From positions 1 through 50,669 of IMG/VR virus record IMGVR_UViG_3300032011_000019: 50,669 bases of DNA. One strand, written 5' to 3'. This DNA is from a virus. A model generated the notes under the pieces. It saw only the letters and a program-made list of their open reading frames with translations. It was not told the DNA's origin and searched no databases. The position numbers and the translations under genes were made by a program. Of this stretch, positions 44,158 through 50,669 are shown piece after piece (the stretch's first letter is position 1; each line of letters opens with the position of its first letter).

Positions 44158-46649
44158 GTAAATAAAAATTCAAGTGTTGATGTCTTCTCTGTCTCCCATC
44201 CTATCACGTTAGTGATGATCTGTAAAGGGTCGAGGAAACTTTTCTGGAACTGTGCCTTACGATCTATACAACGTTCAAGTTCCAACTCCCTAGGAAATGT
44301 ATTCAAAAATGATATGACATTCTCTCTAGTGTAGTTCTTATTATCCTTCTGCTTCAAGAACAAATACTTTATCTTCTCACCCTCTTGTACTAAGGGGTAT
44401 TTGTGTTCGAGTTTTTTCTTAGCGACATAAAAATTATATAAGAGAGTTCCACGAACATGTAACGGGCATCCCTTTGAATACACGTCTGTTGTTGATTTGT
44501 ATTTCTTGATTCCATTGACCGACCTAGGAAATGCAATGTCTTCAGGCGGTAACGAATAGAACTCATCCTTGAATCTATCTATAAAGGTTACCAACTCGTC
44601 CTGCTCACCTGACATCATGATGTCAAGAGCATCTTTAATCGCTGTCCTACATGGTGATGGTGTTGATGACTTGACTGCCTCAATACCCATCATCTTAAGC
44701 TTAGGTTTATTATACCTAACACCTTCACTGTCCCAGACATTCAAGATGTATCTCTTCTTCGCAGTCCAGATACCCCTAGCAGCAATGTTCTCCCTCTTCA
44801 TGGACATCTTTTGGTCATAGGCATTTACATAGTCTGCTAGTTCCTTATACGACCTATCAATGAATGGTTCGATCTTCTCCTGACATGCCTTGTCGAGGAA
44901 GTTGACGATCTTCTCCTGTGATACTTCTTTATCACCAAAAACTGTAGATACCAAGCGGTCCAAATTAAGGTAAATACTATCGGTATCACTTGCGATGACA
45001 TAATCTTCTCCCTCTGTATTCAATAACTTATTAAGGTACTCATTCATCTTATTCTCTATCCATCTGATAGAGACCTGACCTGATAGAGTAATCGCCTCAG
45101 CATTAGCAAGGTTATAATATCTAAAGTACTGGTTACCAATGGCACCATAAGCAGAGTTCAGTTGGATCTTACGAGCCATCTGAATGTTATTGTACTTACT
45201 AATCTGCTTCTCTAATTTCTTACTAGGATTCTTTTCATACTCCTGCTTTGCCATAAGCATGAGCTTCTTACTCTGTACACGTTCATCGTATATCTTCTGC
45301 ATTATCTTAGGCAAGAATCCTCTTATGTCCTTACGATACTGTGCTCCATTAGCACACGTAGAGTACTCAGGATTAATAGGACACTCTTGGTTTAAGATCC
45401 TTTCAACATTTGCACTGGCATGTCTAGTCTCCCGGAGGGTTTCTGGACTGATATTGTACTGCATAATAAGATGAGGGTACAAGCTATTAAGGTCAAAACT
45501 GACCACCCAATCATAGCGTCCTGGTTTCGGTTCCTTGACATAAGCCCCTGCGTACTGTTGATTCTTATCTGATCTTTTTGTTGGTGGAACTACGATGTTC
45601 CTCTTACCTAGGAAATTATATATGAGTGTGTCCCACATACGAACCTGATAGTAAACATCCTTCATATTAACCTTAGCATCATACGCTAAAGCAATAGCAA
45701 GTTCTACCAGTTTCATCTTGTCTTCTAGTTGAGAGACAAGTTCAACGTCCTTGATGTTGTAGTCAATAAACTTCTGCCAGTCCTTAGTATAGAACTCCTT
45801 AAAGTTCTCGAACTCACTGTGATCCAACTTCTGTTGTCCCAGTTCTACAAAAGCAATATGATCTAACCTGTATGATTCCTGATTAGTATAAGTGAACTTC
45901 TTATACAAGTCAAGGTAGTCCAGCACATTGATACCATACATGTTGTATATGATCTGCTGACGACCCTTTATCTCCATCTCCTCTCGGTGTACTATACCCC
46001 AAGGAGACATCATCCTCATCTCTTTGTTACCAAAGAGTCTCTCCATACGTCCACAGATATATGGTACGTCATATAGTTCTACATTCCAACCAGTAAGAAC
46101 ATCTGGGAAATCAGTTTGCCAGTAAGCAAGAAAGCTGCGTAGCAGATGTTCTTCACCGTCGCACAAAATGAACTCAACGTCCTCACGATCCGTCTTATAA
46201 TCCCTCGTCCCCCATACTTTAAGCTTACGGCTAGCATAGTCCTGTACTGTGATCGATAGTAATGGTTCCGCACATTCACGTACGTTAGGAAAGCCATTCT
46301 CACATGCAACCTCAATATCGAGCGACGTAATCTTAAGTGCTTTGAGATCGTAATCCACCTCATCCTTAAACTCCGACGAGATGTATTGATATAGGAATCT
46401 ATCATACCCATGAACCTCAAATCCATCTACATCCTTATATTTGTCTCTAAATTCACGTGCCTCCTTGACAGTATTGAATTGTATAGGCTTGGCAAATCTA
46501 CCGTCCAAGGTTTTATACTTGGTCTCGGTATTGCTAACCACATACAAAGTAGGTGAGAACTTAAACTTCCTTTGGATACGTTGTCCATACTCGTATCCCA
46601 AATAGAGGAGATCGTTCCCGACTAATTGAACATTGGTGTAGAAACTCAT
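44154..46649 (-). CDS. 43: Family B DNA polymerase (gp43-like)
   Basis: An 831-residue replicative polymerase. Exonuclease motifs [11 protein letters not shown] and [12 protein letters not shown] are intact, and polymerase motifs A ([11 protein letters not shown]), B ([14 protein letters not shown]) and C (ASDTDSIYL) are complete, so both activities should be present. It is uninterrupted, unlike some cyanophage polymerases with inteins. It works with the clamp loader gp62 (48.8-49.1 kb) and is regulated by RegA. Confidence 0.97.
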   Translation of the reverse strand: MSFYTNVQLVGNDLLYLGYEYGQRIQRKFKFSPTLYVVSNTETKYKTLDGRFAKPIQFNTVKEAREFRDKYKDVDGFEVHGYDRFLYQYISSEFKDEVDYDLKALKITSLDIEVACENGFPNVRECAEPLLSITVQDYASRKLKVWGTRDYKTDREDVEFILCDGEEHLLRSFLAYWQTDFPDVLTGWNVELYDVPYICGRMERLFGNKEMRMMSPWGIVHREEMEIKGRQQIIYNMYGINVLDYLDLYKKFTYTNQESYRLDHIAFVELGQQKLDHSEFENFKEFYTKDWQKFIDYNIKDVELVSQLEDKMKLVELAIALAYDAKVNMKDVYYQVRMWDTLIYNFLGKRNIVVPPTKRSDKNQQYAGAYVKEPKPGRYDWVVSFDLNSLYPHLIMQYNISPETLRETRHASANVERILNQECPINPEYSTCANGAQYRKDIRGFLPKIMQKIYDERVQSKKLMLMAKQEYEKNPSKKLEKQISKYNNIQMARKIQLNSAYGAIGNQYFRYYNLANAEAITLSGQVSIRWIENKMNEYLNKLLNTEGEDYVIASDTDSIYLNLDRLVSTVFGDKEVSQEKIVNFLDKACQEKIEPFIDRSYKELADYVNAYDQKMSMKRENIAARGIWTAKKRYILNVWDSEGVRYNKPKLKMMGIEAVKSSTPSPCRTAIKDALDIMMSGEQDELVTFIDRFKDEFYSLPPEDIAFPRSVNGIKKYKSTTDVYSKGCPLHVRGTLLYNFYVAKKKLEHKYPLVQEGEKIKYLFLKQKDNKNYTRENVISFLNTFPRELELERCIDRKAQFQKSFLDPLQIITNVIGWETEKTSTLEFLFT

Positions 46650-46909
46650 TCAGTGCAAGTCTTATACTTCTTAAGGAGTTCATCCTTTGGTTCTAAGATT
46701 GTAGCAATAGTATCAGAATAAATCAACACGTCATCGTCCACTGTGTGAAGTGGCCATGGTTCTAATGTACCATCCTCCCTCACCATAAATGGTTGTTCTA
46801 AATGAGCAGCAGGTTCTTCCTCAAGTGTCTCGATCTTGCTGATCAGGTACGTCCCCGACTTCAGTAGTATCAGTTGTGTCTCCAACTGACTCGCTAGTTC
46901 CTTCGCCAT
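46646..46909 (-). CDS. LSm/SH3-like small protein, paralogue A
   Basis: An 87-residue protein whose order (QLILLKSGTYLISKIE, HLEQPFMV, WPLHTVDDD, VLIYSDTIATILEPKDELLKKY) aligns with the two genes upstream. The pattern of five to six strands with a conserved P-F/Y turn and EP near the end suggests an Sm-like or SH3 barrel. Starts at 46909, overlapping the acidic tail of paralogue B by 89 nt. The first of these genes is immediately before DNA polymerase. Function unknown. Confidence 0.6.
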   Translation of the reverse strand: MAKELASQLETQLILLKSGTYLISKIETLEEEPAAHLEQPFMVREDGTLEPWPLHTVDDDVLIYSDTIATILEPKDELLKKYKTCTE

Positions 46910-47309
46910 CGTCAATCTCTTGTAATAATTTATCTGCTTCTTCAAACATGTCATCAAGATCCTGCTCCTCATAACTGAGATTGAATCTCTCCTCATGCTT
47001 CTTGAAATTCTCTTCGTACCTAGCCTCGTCTATAGCAGAAATATACTGGGCATTAATAGCATCCAGTGGTTCATATACTGTGACCACATGACTGCCTGGT
47101 AAAAAGAAGTCCTTGTCTTTGCTCAAGGGAGCCCAAGGAAACCACTCCAACTGATACCCTTTATCACCACCAGCAGTGCTGACAATATCAAGTCGAAATG
47201 GTTTATGCATATGATACCCAAGAGGTTTCTCAGTCTCAGGCTCAATTATTTCTTTTACCTCAGCGATGACTTCCTCACCTGTCCTAAGCATTAATAATTT
47301 TATACTCAT
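46821..47309 (-). CDS. LSm/SH3-like protein, paralogue B, acidic tail
   Basis: A 162-residue protein: barrel part residues 1-90 (SIKLLMLRTGEEVIAEVKEI, HKPFRLDIV, WFPWAPLSKD, SHVVTVYEPLDAINAQY) with a helical region and an acidic, Thr-rich low-complexity tail (about 135-162). The tail is overprinted on the start of paralogue A. Possibly RNA- or DNA-binding with an interaction tail; unknown. Confidence 0.6.
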   Translation of the reverse strand: MSIKLLMLRTGEEVIAEVKEIIEPETEKPLGYHMHKPFRLDIVSTAGGDKGYQLEWFPWAPLSKDKDFFLPGSHVVTVYEPLDAINAQYISAIDEARYEENFKKHEERFNLSYEEQDLDDMFEEADKLLQEIDDGEGTSESVGDTTDTTEVGDVPDQQDRDT

Positions 47310-47743
47310 ACTACCGTTCCATCAGGAGCTATGATCTCAGGAATAGTAGTTGCTACTGGTGCTCCTTGATCACCTTGCTTCTTACGTACGTTACTTAAGT
47401 ATGTGTGAAGTAAACTAGGTGCTGGTTCCATTATAGAAACAACATAGTCTGGTTGGATAGCAATCCTTGTGTCAATGGTGAAAGGATTCCAAGGTGTGTA
47501 CCTTATCTTAATCTCCTGATCCTCAAAGGTTTCTGGATCAGTCACCTGTGATGGTTGCTCTGAGATCTCTACCTTATAAGGGACAGTCATCAAGTATGCC
47601 TGTCTGTCACCAGAGTCTTTATCAACTGCTTCCTGTAAGTCACAGATGACAGTATCACCATCTCGTGTCAGAAGTAACTTAATTCTTGATTCGTCAATCA
47701 TGGCGTAGTTCTTTGTACTAACATTATAGAGGGGAGCTAACAT
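47306..47743 (-). CDS. LSm/SH3-like protein, paralogue C
   Basis: A 145-residue protein with RIKLLLTRDGDTVICDLQE, YLMTVPYKVEI, TPWNPFTIDT and VVSIMEPAPSLLHTYL, matching A and B block by block. Start at 47743 has GGGGAG upstream; an internal ATG at 47701 is possible. It opens the three-paralogue run ahead of gp43. A CATAAATA late-type promoter lies just upstream. Confidence 0.6.
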   Translation of the reverse strand: MLAPLYNVSTKNYAMIDESRIKLLLTRDGDTVICDLQEAVDKDSGDRQAYLMTVPYKVEISEQPSQVTDPETFEDQEIKIRYTPWNPFTIDTRIAIQPDYVVSIMEPAPSLLHTYLSNVRKKQGDQGAPVATTIPEIIAPDGTVV

Positions 47744-47770
47744 AATGTCAAGCTCCCCACATCGTTACGT

Positions 47771-47778
47771 TATTTATG
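47771..47778 (-). promoter_or_regulatory. T4-type late promoter variant
   Basis: CATAAATA on the minus strand, overlapping the end of hsp20 and 27 bp before paralogue C. One mismatch from the TATAAATA consensus. Confidence 0.45.
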
Positions 47779-48214
47779 ACACGGGTAGTGCCGCAGTTAC
47801 ATCATAAGTGATTCGCTTCTGATGATCTGGTACCACTTTTTCCAGATTAATTTTCAGAAGTCCATCGGTGAACGTAACACCTGCGACTCTTACATCGTCA
47901 CCCAACTGCCATGTTGTCTTGAAGGATCGTTGGGACAATCCTCTATGAACATATGTTCTCTCAAGATCTTTGTCCTTAATCTTTGAGGCAACTGTGAGAA
48001 CGTTCTGTTCAGTAGTAACTTCGATCTGGTCTCTCTTAAAGCCAGCAAGTGCGACTTCAATGTCGAAGTTAGTAGAGTCATTCTTTATAATATTGTAAGG
48101 GGGATAGCTTGTACTGTGACCATGATAGGACTCAAGTCTGTCGAATAGGGTTTCTAATCCTACTCCAAACGGTGAGTAATCGAATCCAGCCAATGCTGAT
48201 GCTCTGTTAGGCAT
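47774..48214 (-). CDS. hsp20: Hsp20/alpha-crystallin small heat-shock protein
   Basis: A 146-residue small chaperone starting MPNRASALAGFDYSPFGVGL, with the crystallin core YNIIKNDSTNFDIEVALAGF, the ASKIKDKD loop and GVTFTDGLLKINLEK near the end. A universal T4-like cyanophage gene, probably protecting phage or photosystem proteins. AGGAG lies about 10 nt before the ATG at 48214; the longer ORF start (48325) runs into the terminator. Confidence 0.93.
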   Translation of the reverse strand: MPNRASALAGFDYSPFGVGLETLFDRLESYHGHSTSYPPYNIIKNDSTNFDIEVALAGFKRDQIEVTTEQNVLTVASKIKDKDLERTYVHRGLSQRSFKTTWQLGDDVRVAGVTFTDGLLKINLEKVVPDHQKRITYDVTAALPVS

Positions 48215-48275
48215 GATAGTAGCTCCTTTAATAAGCGAGTTTATGTTGTGTGGACCCTTTCGGCATCCATAACTA

Positions 48276-48284
48276 ATTATAACA
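48276..48284 (-). promoter_or_regulatory. Extended -10 promoter of hsp20
   Basis: TGTTATAAT (extended -10) on the minus strand with no clear -35, directly downstream of the regA terminator and 62 bp before the hsp20 start. Confidence 0.55.
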
Positions 48285-48290
48285 TGACAT

Positions 48291-48318
48291 AAAAAAAGAG
48301 GGGTGTTGAAACCCCTCT
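48291..48318 (-). terminator. Rho-independent terminator after regA
   Basis: An 8-bp stem AGAGGGGT/ACCCCTCT, 6-nt loop and T run on the minus strand, 16 nt after the regA stop. Confidence 0.85.
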
Positions 48319-48333
48319 CTATCACTACGGTTT

Positions 48334-48759
48334 TTACGCCTTCTTCTTACCAATGTTGTACTTAGACTCTAGAGTCCATCCACCCTTGTCCTTATAAGAC
48401 AAGACTTTAATCTGACTCAAGGGAGCAACATCAACAACATCATCTGAATTGTTTATGCTTACTAATCCCCAGTCACTAAGTAACTGAATAATTCTGTTCC
48501 TTCTTTGGACATCATTAAGAGAAAGGTTCGCAGACTTACCATCAAGTGCGAACAGTTCTTTAAAATGTACAATGTAATATCTTCCCTGCTTATGCAGGAT
48601 GTGGCATGACTGATATAGTTTCTTTTCCTTTCTAGAAGCTACACCAATACGTGTTAGTGTTTCCCTTACCTTAAGAAAATCATCTGGTTCACTTAAAGTC
48701 ACCTCTACCATCTGGTCAGGAGTCCATTTAACTTCCTGTTCAGTGAAAGATGTTGTCAT
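48334..48759 (-). CDS. regA: RegA-like translational repressor
   Basis: A 141-residue RegA homologue, an RNA-binding repressor that covers the ribosome-binding sites of phage early mRNAs. VEVTLSEPDDFLKVRETLTR, IGVASRKEKKLYQSCHILHK, YYIVHFKELFALDG and NRIIQLLSDWGLV match T4 RegA. A start at 48711 (M17) would give the classic N-terminus, but the ATGA overlap with gp62 favours 48759. It ends at a terminator. Confidence 0.93.
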   Translation of the reverse strand: MTTSFTEQEVKWTPDQMVEVTLSEPDDFLKVRETLTRIGVASRKEKKLYQSCHILHKQGRYYIVHFKELFALDGKSANLSLNDVQRRNRIIQLLSDWGLVSINNSDDVVDVAPLSQIKVLSYKDKGGWTLESKYNIGKKKA

Positions 48760-49142
48760 CTCCTTCCTCCCGTGTCATGCTTTTGCCTAATAAAATCTAG
48801 TTGGGTTTTGGTGAGAAGTTTAAGGGCGATCTTTGCTTTGTCATTACTATAACCATAATGCTTTTTAACAAGATCCAGATCTTCAATCTGTTCCTTCTTC
48901 AACCAAGGGGTGAAACGCTTACGTTTCCTCAAAGTATTTAGCAAGAAGTCATATTGAAGACGGTTAGGCAAGTGTGTTGCCTTGTTCATCTCGTTTGCAT
49001 ATAAGATACTATCAACATGACCAGACAGACATCTATTAACGACGTAACTAGGATAAGACTTGATGCGATCAGGATCCTCAAGATATAGATGTTTCTTAGT
49101 GGTGTTGATGGAAGTAAGGATGTCAGATAATTCACTGCTCAT
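48756..49142 (-). CDS. 62: gp62-like clamp-loader small subunit
   Basis: A 128-residue subunit of the gp44/62 clamp loader. The start YVVNRCLSGHVDSILYANEM and the RLQYDFLLNTLRKRKRFTPW block match T4 gp62. It places the gp45 clamp on DNA for gp43 and gp33. gp44 and gp45 are not in this window and probably lie beyond the right edge. It overlaps regA and the oxygenase by 4 nt each. Confidence 0.92.
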   Translation of the reverse strand: MSSELSDILTSINTTKKHLYLEDPDRIKSYPSYVVNRCLSGHVDSILYANEMNKATHLPNRLQYDFLLNTLRKRKRFTPWLKKEQIEDLDLVKKHYGYSNDKAKIALKLLTKTQLDFIRQKHDTGGRR

Positions 49143-49753
49143 AATATAGGTGGGGATTCAAAATCGTAACTGTGGTCTGGTGTGATATTCATAGAAAGTA
49201 TCACTCTCCTCCCAGTAGTATAGTTAGGTTCAGTCTTATGACGCAACCAACCAGGAAAGAATATCACATCACCTTGAGATACATTAATGCGTCTCCAAGG
49301 TTCTACGTTCATGGGTTCTGATGCTCTGATCTCTGTAAGAGGATCTCTTATGAGCAGTTCACCTGAACCTTCTGGTTTTAATATGTATGCTGTGGCTACA
49401 ACACAAGGACCGTGCTGATGTTCGTCAGTCCAGTCCCCTTCATAGTGTTCATTATACCATGAGTTAGATATAAAGAAAGGATAGTTATCATACTTCCATG
49501 CTTGTTTAAGGTACATCATCTTCTCTCTAAGATAATTGATGTACGTATGATTACCATCATTATTGTGGGGGAAGTGATGACCTGGTACACCCACTAGATT
49601 GGCAGTAGATCTACCACCATGTTCTATGCTGGTCTGTACCTCATACTGATTAACCAACCCAAAGAGTTGGTCAGCAATCTTAACCTGCTCATCAGTATTA
49701 AAATCAAACCTATCCCTATAAACATAAGGATAGGATACTCCAACCTGCTTCAT
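49139..49753 (-). CDS. Putative Fe(II)/2OG oxygenase, TIGR02466-like
   Basis: A 204-residue protein with DEHQHGPCVVATAYILKPEG (His pair), GSGELLIRDPL, DVIFFPGWLRHKTEPN (distal His) and RRVILSMNITP (Arg). It is close to the gene at 11984-12595 (FFPGWLxHKTE, MSMNF/LSMNI). Embedded between gp62 and a small gene with 4-nt overlaps, so it is part of the core replication transcript. Substrate unknown. Confidence 0.7.
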   Translation of the reverse strand: MKQVGVSYPYVYRDRFDFNTDEQVKIADQLFGLVNQYEVQTSIEHGGRSTANLVGVPGHHFPHNNDGNHTYINYLREKMMYLKQAWKYDNYPFFISNSWYNEHYEGDWTDEHQHGPCVVATAYILKPEGSGELLIRDPLTEIRASEPMNVEPWRRINVSQGDVIFFPGWLRHKTEPNYTTGRRVILSMNITPDHSYDFESPPIL

Positions 49754-49965
49754 GTAATTATTCTCCGAGGACCATTAACACCAGTACCATGCTGATTGAT
49801 CTCATAGATGGCAACAGAGCCACTGTTCAGAGTGACATGTACCTCATCACCATTGATGAGAGCCTGTGTACATCCAGTACCAAAGACCTGAAGGATGCCT
49901 CTCCTTGTATGATACAAAGAGCAACGTCCGTTCTTGACTCTGACTCCTAAGCTTCCTTCTGACAT
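49750..49965 (-). CDS. 71-residue beta-rich protein
   Basis: A short protein of alternating strands (SLGVRVKNGRCSLYHTRRGI, QALINGDEVHVTLNSGSVAIY) with a Gly/Arg/Asn-rich C-terminus. Looks like a small barrel. It overlaps the Dam methylase by 19 nt. Function unknown. Confidence 0.55.
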   Translation of the reverse strand: MSEGSLGVRVKNGRCSLYHTRRGILQVFGTGCTQALINGDEVHVTLNSGSVAIYEINQHGTGVNGPRRIIT

Positions 49966-50669
49966 GTGTAGTTCGTTAGTAAAAGTTCACGTCTGGCCTT
50001 CTGGTCTTTCATGTAGTCACCAGTAGAGCGCATCGTGTACGTGTGATCCCAATCATAAGCCTTCCACTCCCAAAAACGATCCCTGATCTCCTTATTGTCA
50101 TTATATGAAATCATTACGTTCCCGATTGTATCATCCATTACATTTGCGAATCTCTCATGGTCGAAACCCTTATGTAACTTACCCTTCTCTCCATAGAGGA
50201 AGTCTTTAATACTGTAAGGTGGGTCAGCATATATGAATGTACTGTACTCGCATGTAAGCTTAACACTATGACCTGTACAGTCCTCTACAAGGTCAGCGTA
50301 GTCTACGCAGGTGATCTTCCAGTCCTTGATAATCTCACTGTAACCAGGGAGTTTATCTATCCCTCTCATAGTCCAGTTATTATTAGATGCTTGAGGTGAA
50401 AATGATGAGGACTCAGTAAGACCACTGAATGAACACTTGTTTACAATATAAAAAGCAACTGCTCTGTCAATGTCATCACCATCAAGAAGATTCCCTTTAC
50501 TATCATTAAACAAACCTCTTGCTTTATCTGGTGTATTATATTCTTTCTTAAGATCTGCTAAGTCTGATGATATTGTTTCTCCATGATCTCTTAACTGGAT
50601 CCAGAAGTTCACCAGTGGTTCATACAAATCATTAACCCAGACAGGTATACCAGGGTACTGTTTGGTAAT
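49947..50669 (-). CDS. dam: DNA adenine methylase (D12 class), partial
   Basis: A D12-class N6-adenine methyltransferase cut by the window edge. The catalytic DPPY (in YADPPYSIKDFLY) and the upstream WITCVDYADLVED-like strand are visible, along with a typical C-terminus. In the other direction the frame stays open to the last base (PVWVNDLYEPLVNF), so the N-terminal GxG (motif I) part lies outside. Phage Dam protects DNA from host or superinfecting restriction. Confidence 0.85.
   Translation of the reverse strand: MTKQYPGIPVWVNDLYEPLVNFWIQLRDHGETISSDLADLKKEYNTPDKARGLFNDSKGNLLDGDDIDRAVAFYIVNKCSFSGLTESSSFSPQASNNNWTMRGIDKLPGYSEIIKDWKITCVDYADLVEDCTGHSVKLTCEYSTFIYADPPYSIKDFLYGEKGKLHKGFDHERFANVMDDTIGNVMISYNDNKEIRDRFWEWKAYDWDHTYTMRSTGDYMKDQKARRELLLTNYTCQKEA

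Noticed and set aside
1-50669. Integrase, attachment sites, transposases or CRISPR arrays
   Set aside because: I saw no recombinase genes, no long terminal repeats and no regular repeat-spacer pattern; the phage looks strictly lytic in this part.

Overview
This window is the DNA-metabolism and host-takeover arm of a T4-like cyanomyovirus, a myovirus of marine Synechococcus or Prochlorococcus. The T4 core genes are recognisable: gp59, gp33, gp61, gp41, UvsX, gp43, RegA and gp62. They are mixed with photosynthesis and host-metabolism genes typical of cyanophages: psbA, hli, petE, petF, ho1, cp12, an ndhS-like gene, nrdA/B, purM, purC, pyrE, thyX, mazG, phoH and hsp20. Almost every gene is on the minus strand, packed in chains with ATGA or TAATG overlaps, so transcription runs from the right end (50.7 kb) to the left. 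The only plus-strand block is about 9.5-11.4 kb.

Region by region (forward coordinates): 0-6.5 kb has gp59, gp33, a PD-(D/E)XK exonuclease, phoH, thyX, small conserved cyanophage proteins, glutaredoxin, a prolyl-4-hydroxylase-like oxygenase and cp12. 6.6-9.4 kb has an odd tRNA with an AsnRS-like catalytic-core protein directly upstream in the transcript, then psbA with a structured leader, two small membrane proteins and hli. 9.5-12 kb has three plus-strand exported proteins and a convergent, overlapping minus-strand gene. 12-20 kb has a secreted-type nuclease, purM, petF, petE, ho1 and many small membrane proteins. 20-25.5 kb has an outer-membrane-like protein, pyrE, a GIY-YIG protein, a DUF4278 peptide behind a promoter and two tandem glutamine-riboswitch-like aptamers, tRNA-Thr, purC, an NdhS-like protein and an Nfu scaffold. 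25.5-30 kb has nrdB, nrdA and primase. 30-36.6 kb has paired oxygenase-like paralogues, an Ig-like virion protein and coiled-coil membrane proteins. 36.6-40.4 kb has a nucleotidyltransferase, a protein with ligase-type KxDG motifs and a large unknown. 40.6-50.7 kb has mazG, gp41, uvsX, gp43, three tandem paralogues, hsp20, regA, gp62 and a Dam methylase cut by the window edge.

Together these genes would keep host light capture and electron flow going (D1, Hli, plastocyanin, ferredoxin, NdhS-like), block the Calvin cycle (CP12), supply deoxynucleotides (NrdAB, ThyX, PurM/C, PyrE, MazG) and run phage replication and late transcription. Three promoter classes are visible: host-like sigma-70 sites, T4-type TATAAATA late sites and at least one hybrid. 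The least explained items are the tRNA/aaRS-core pair, the set of about eleven putative Fe(II)/2-oxoglutarate oxygenases, the ligase-like cluster at 36.6-39.9 kb, the tandem aptamers and a three-copy intergenic hairpin element.
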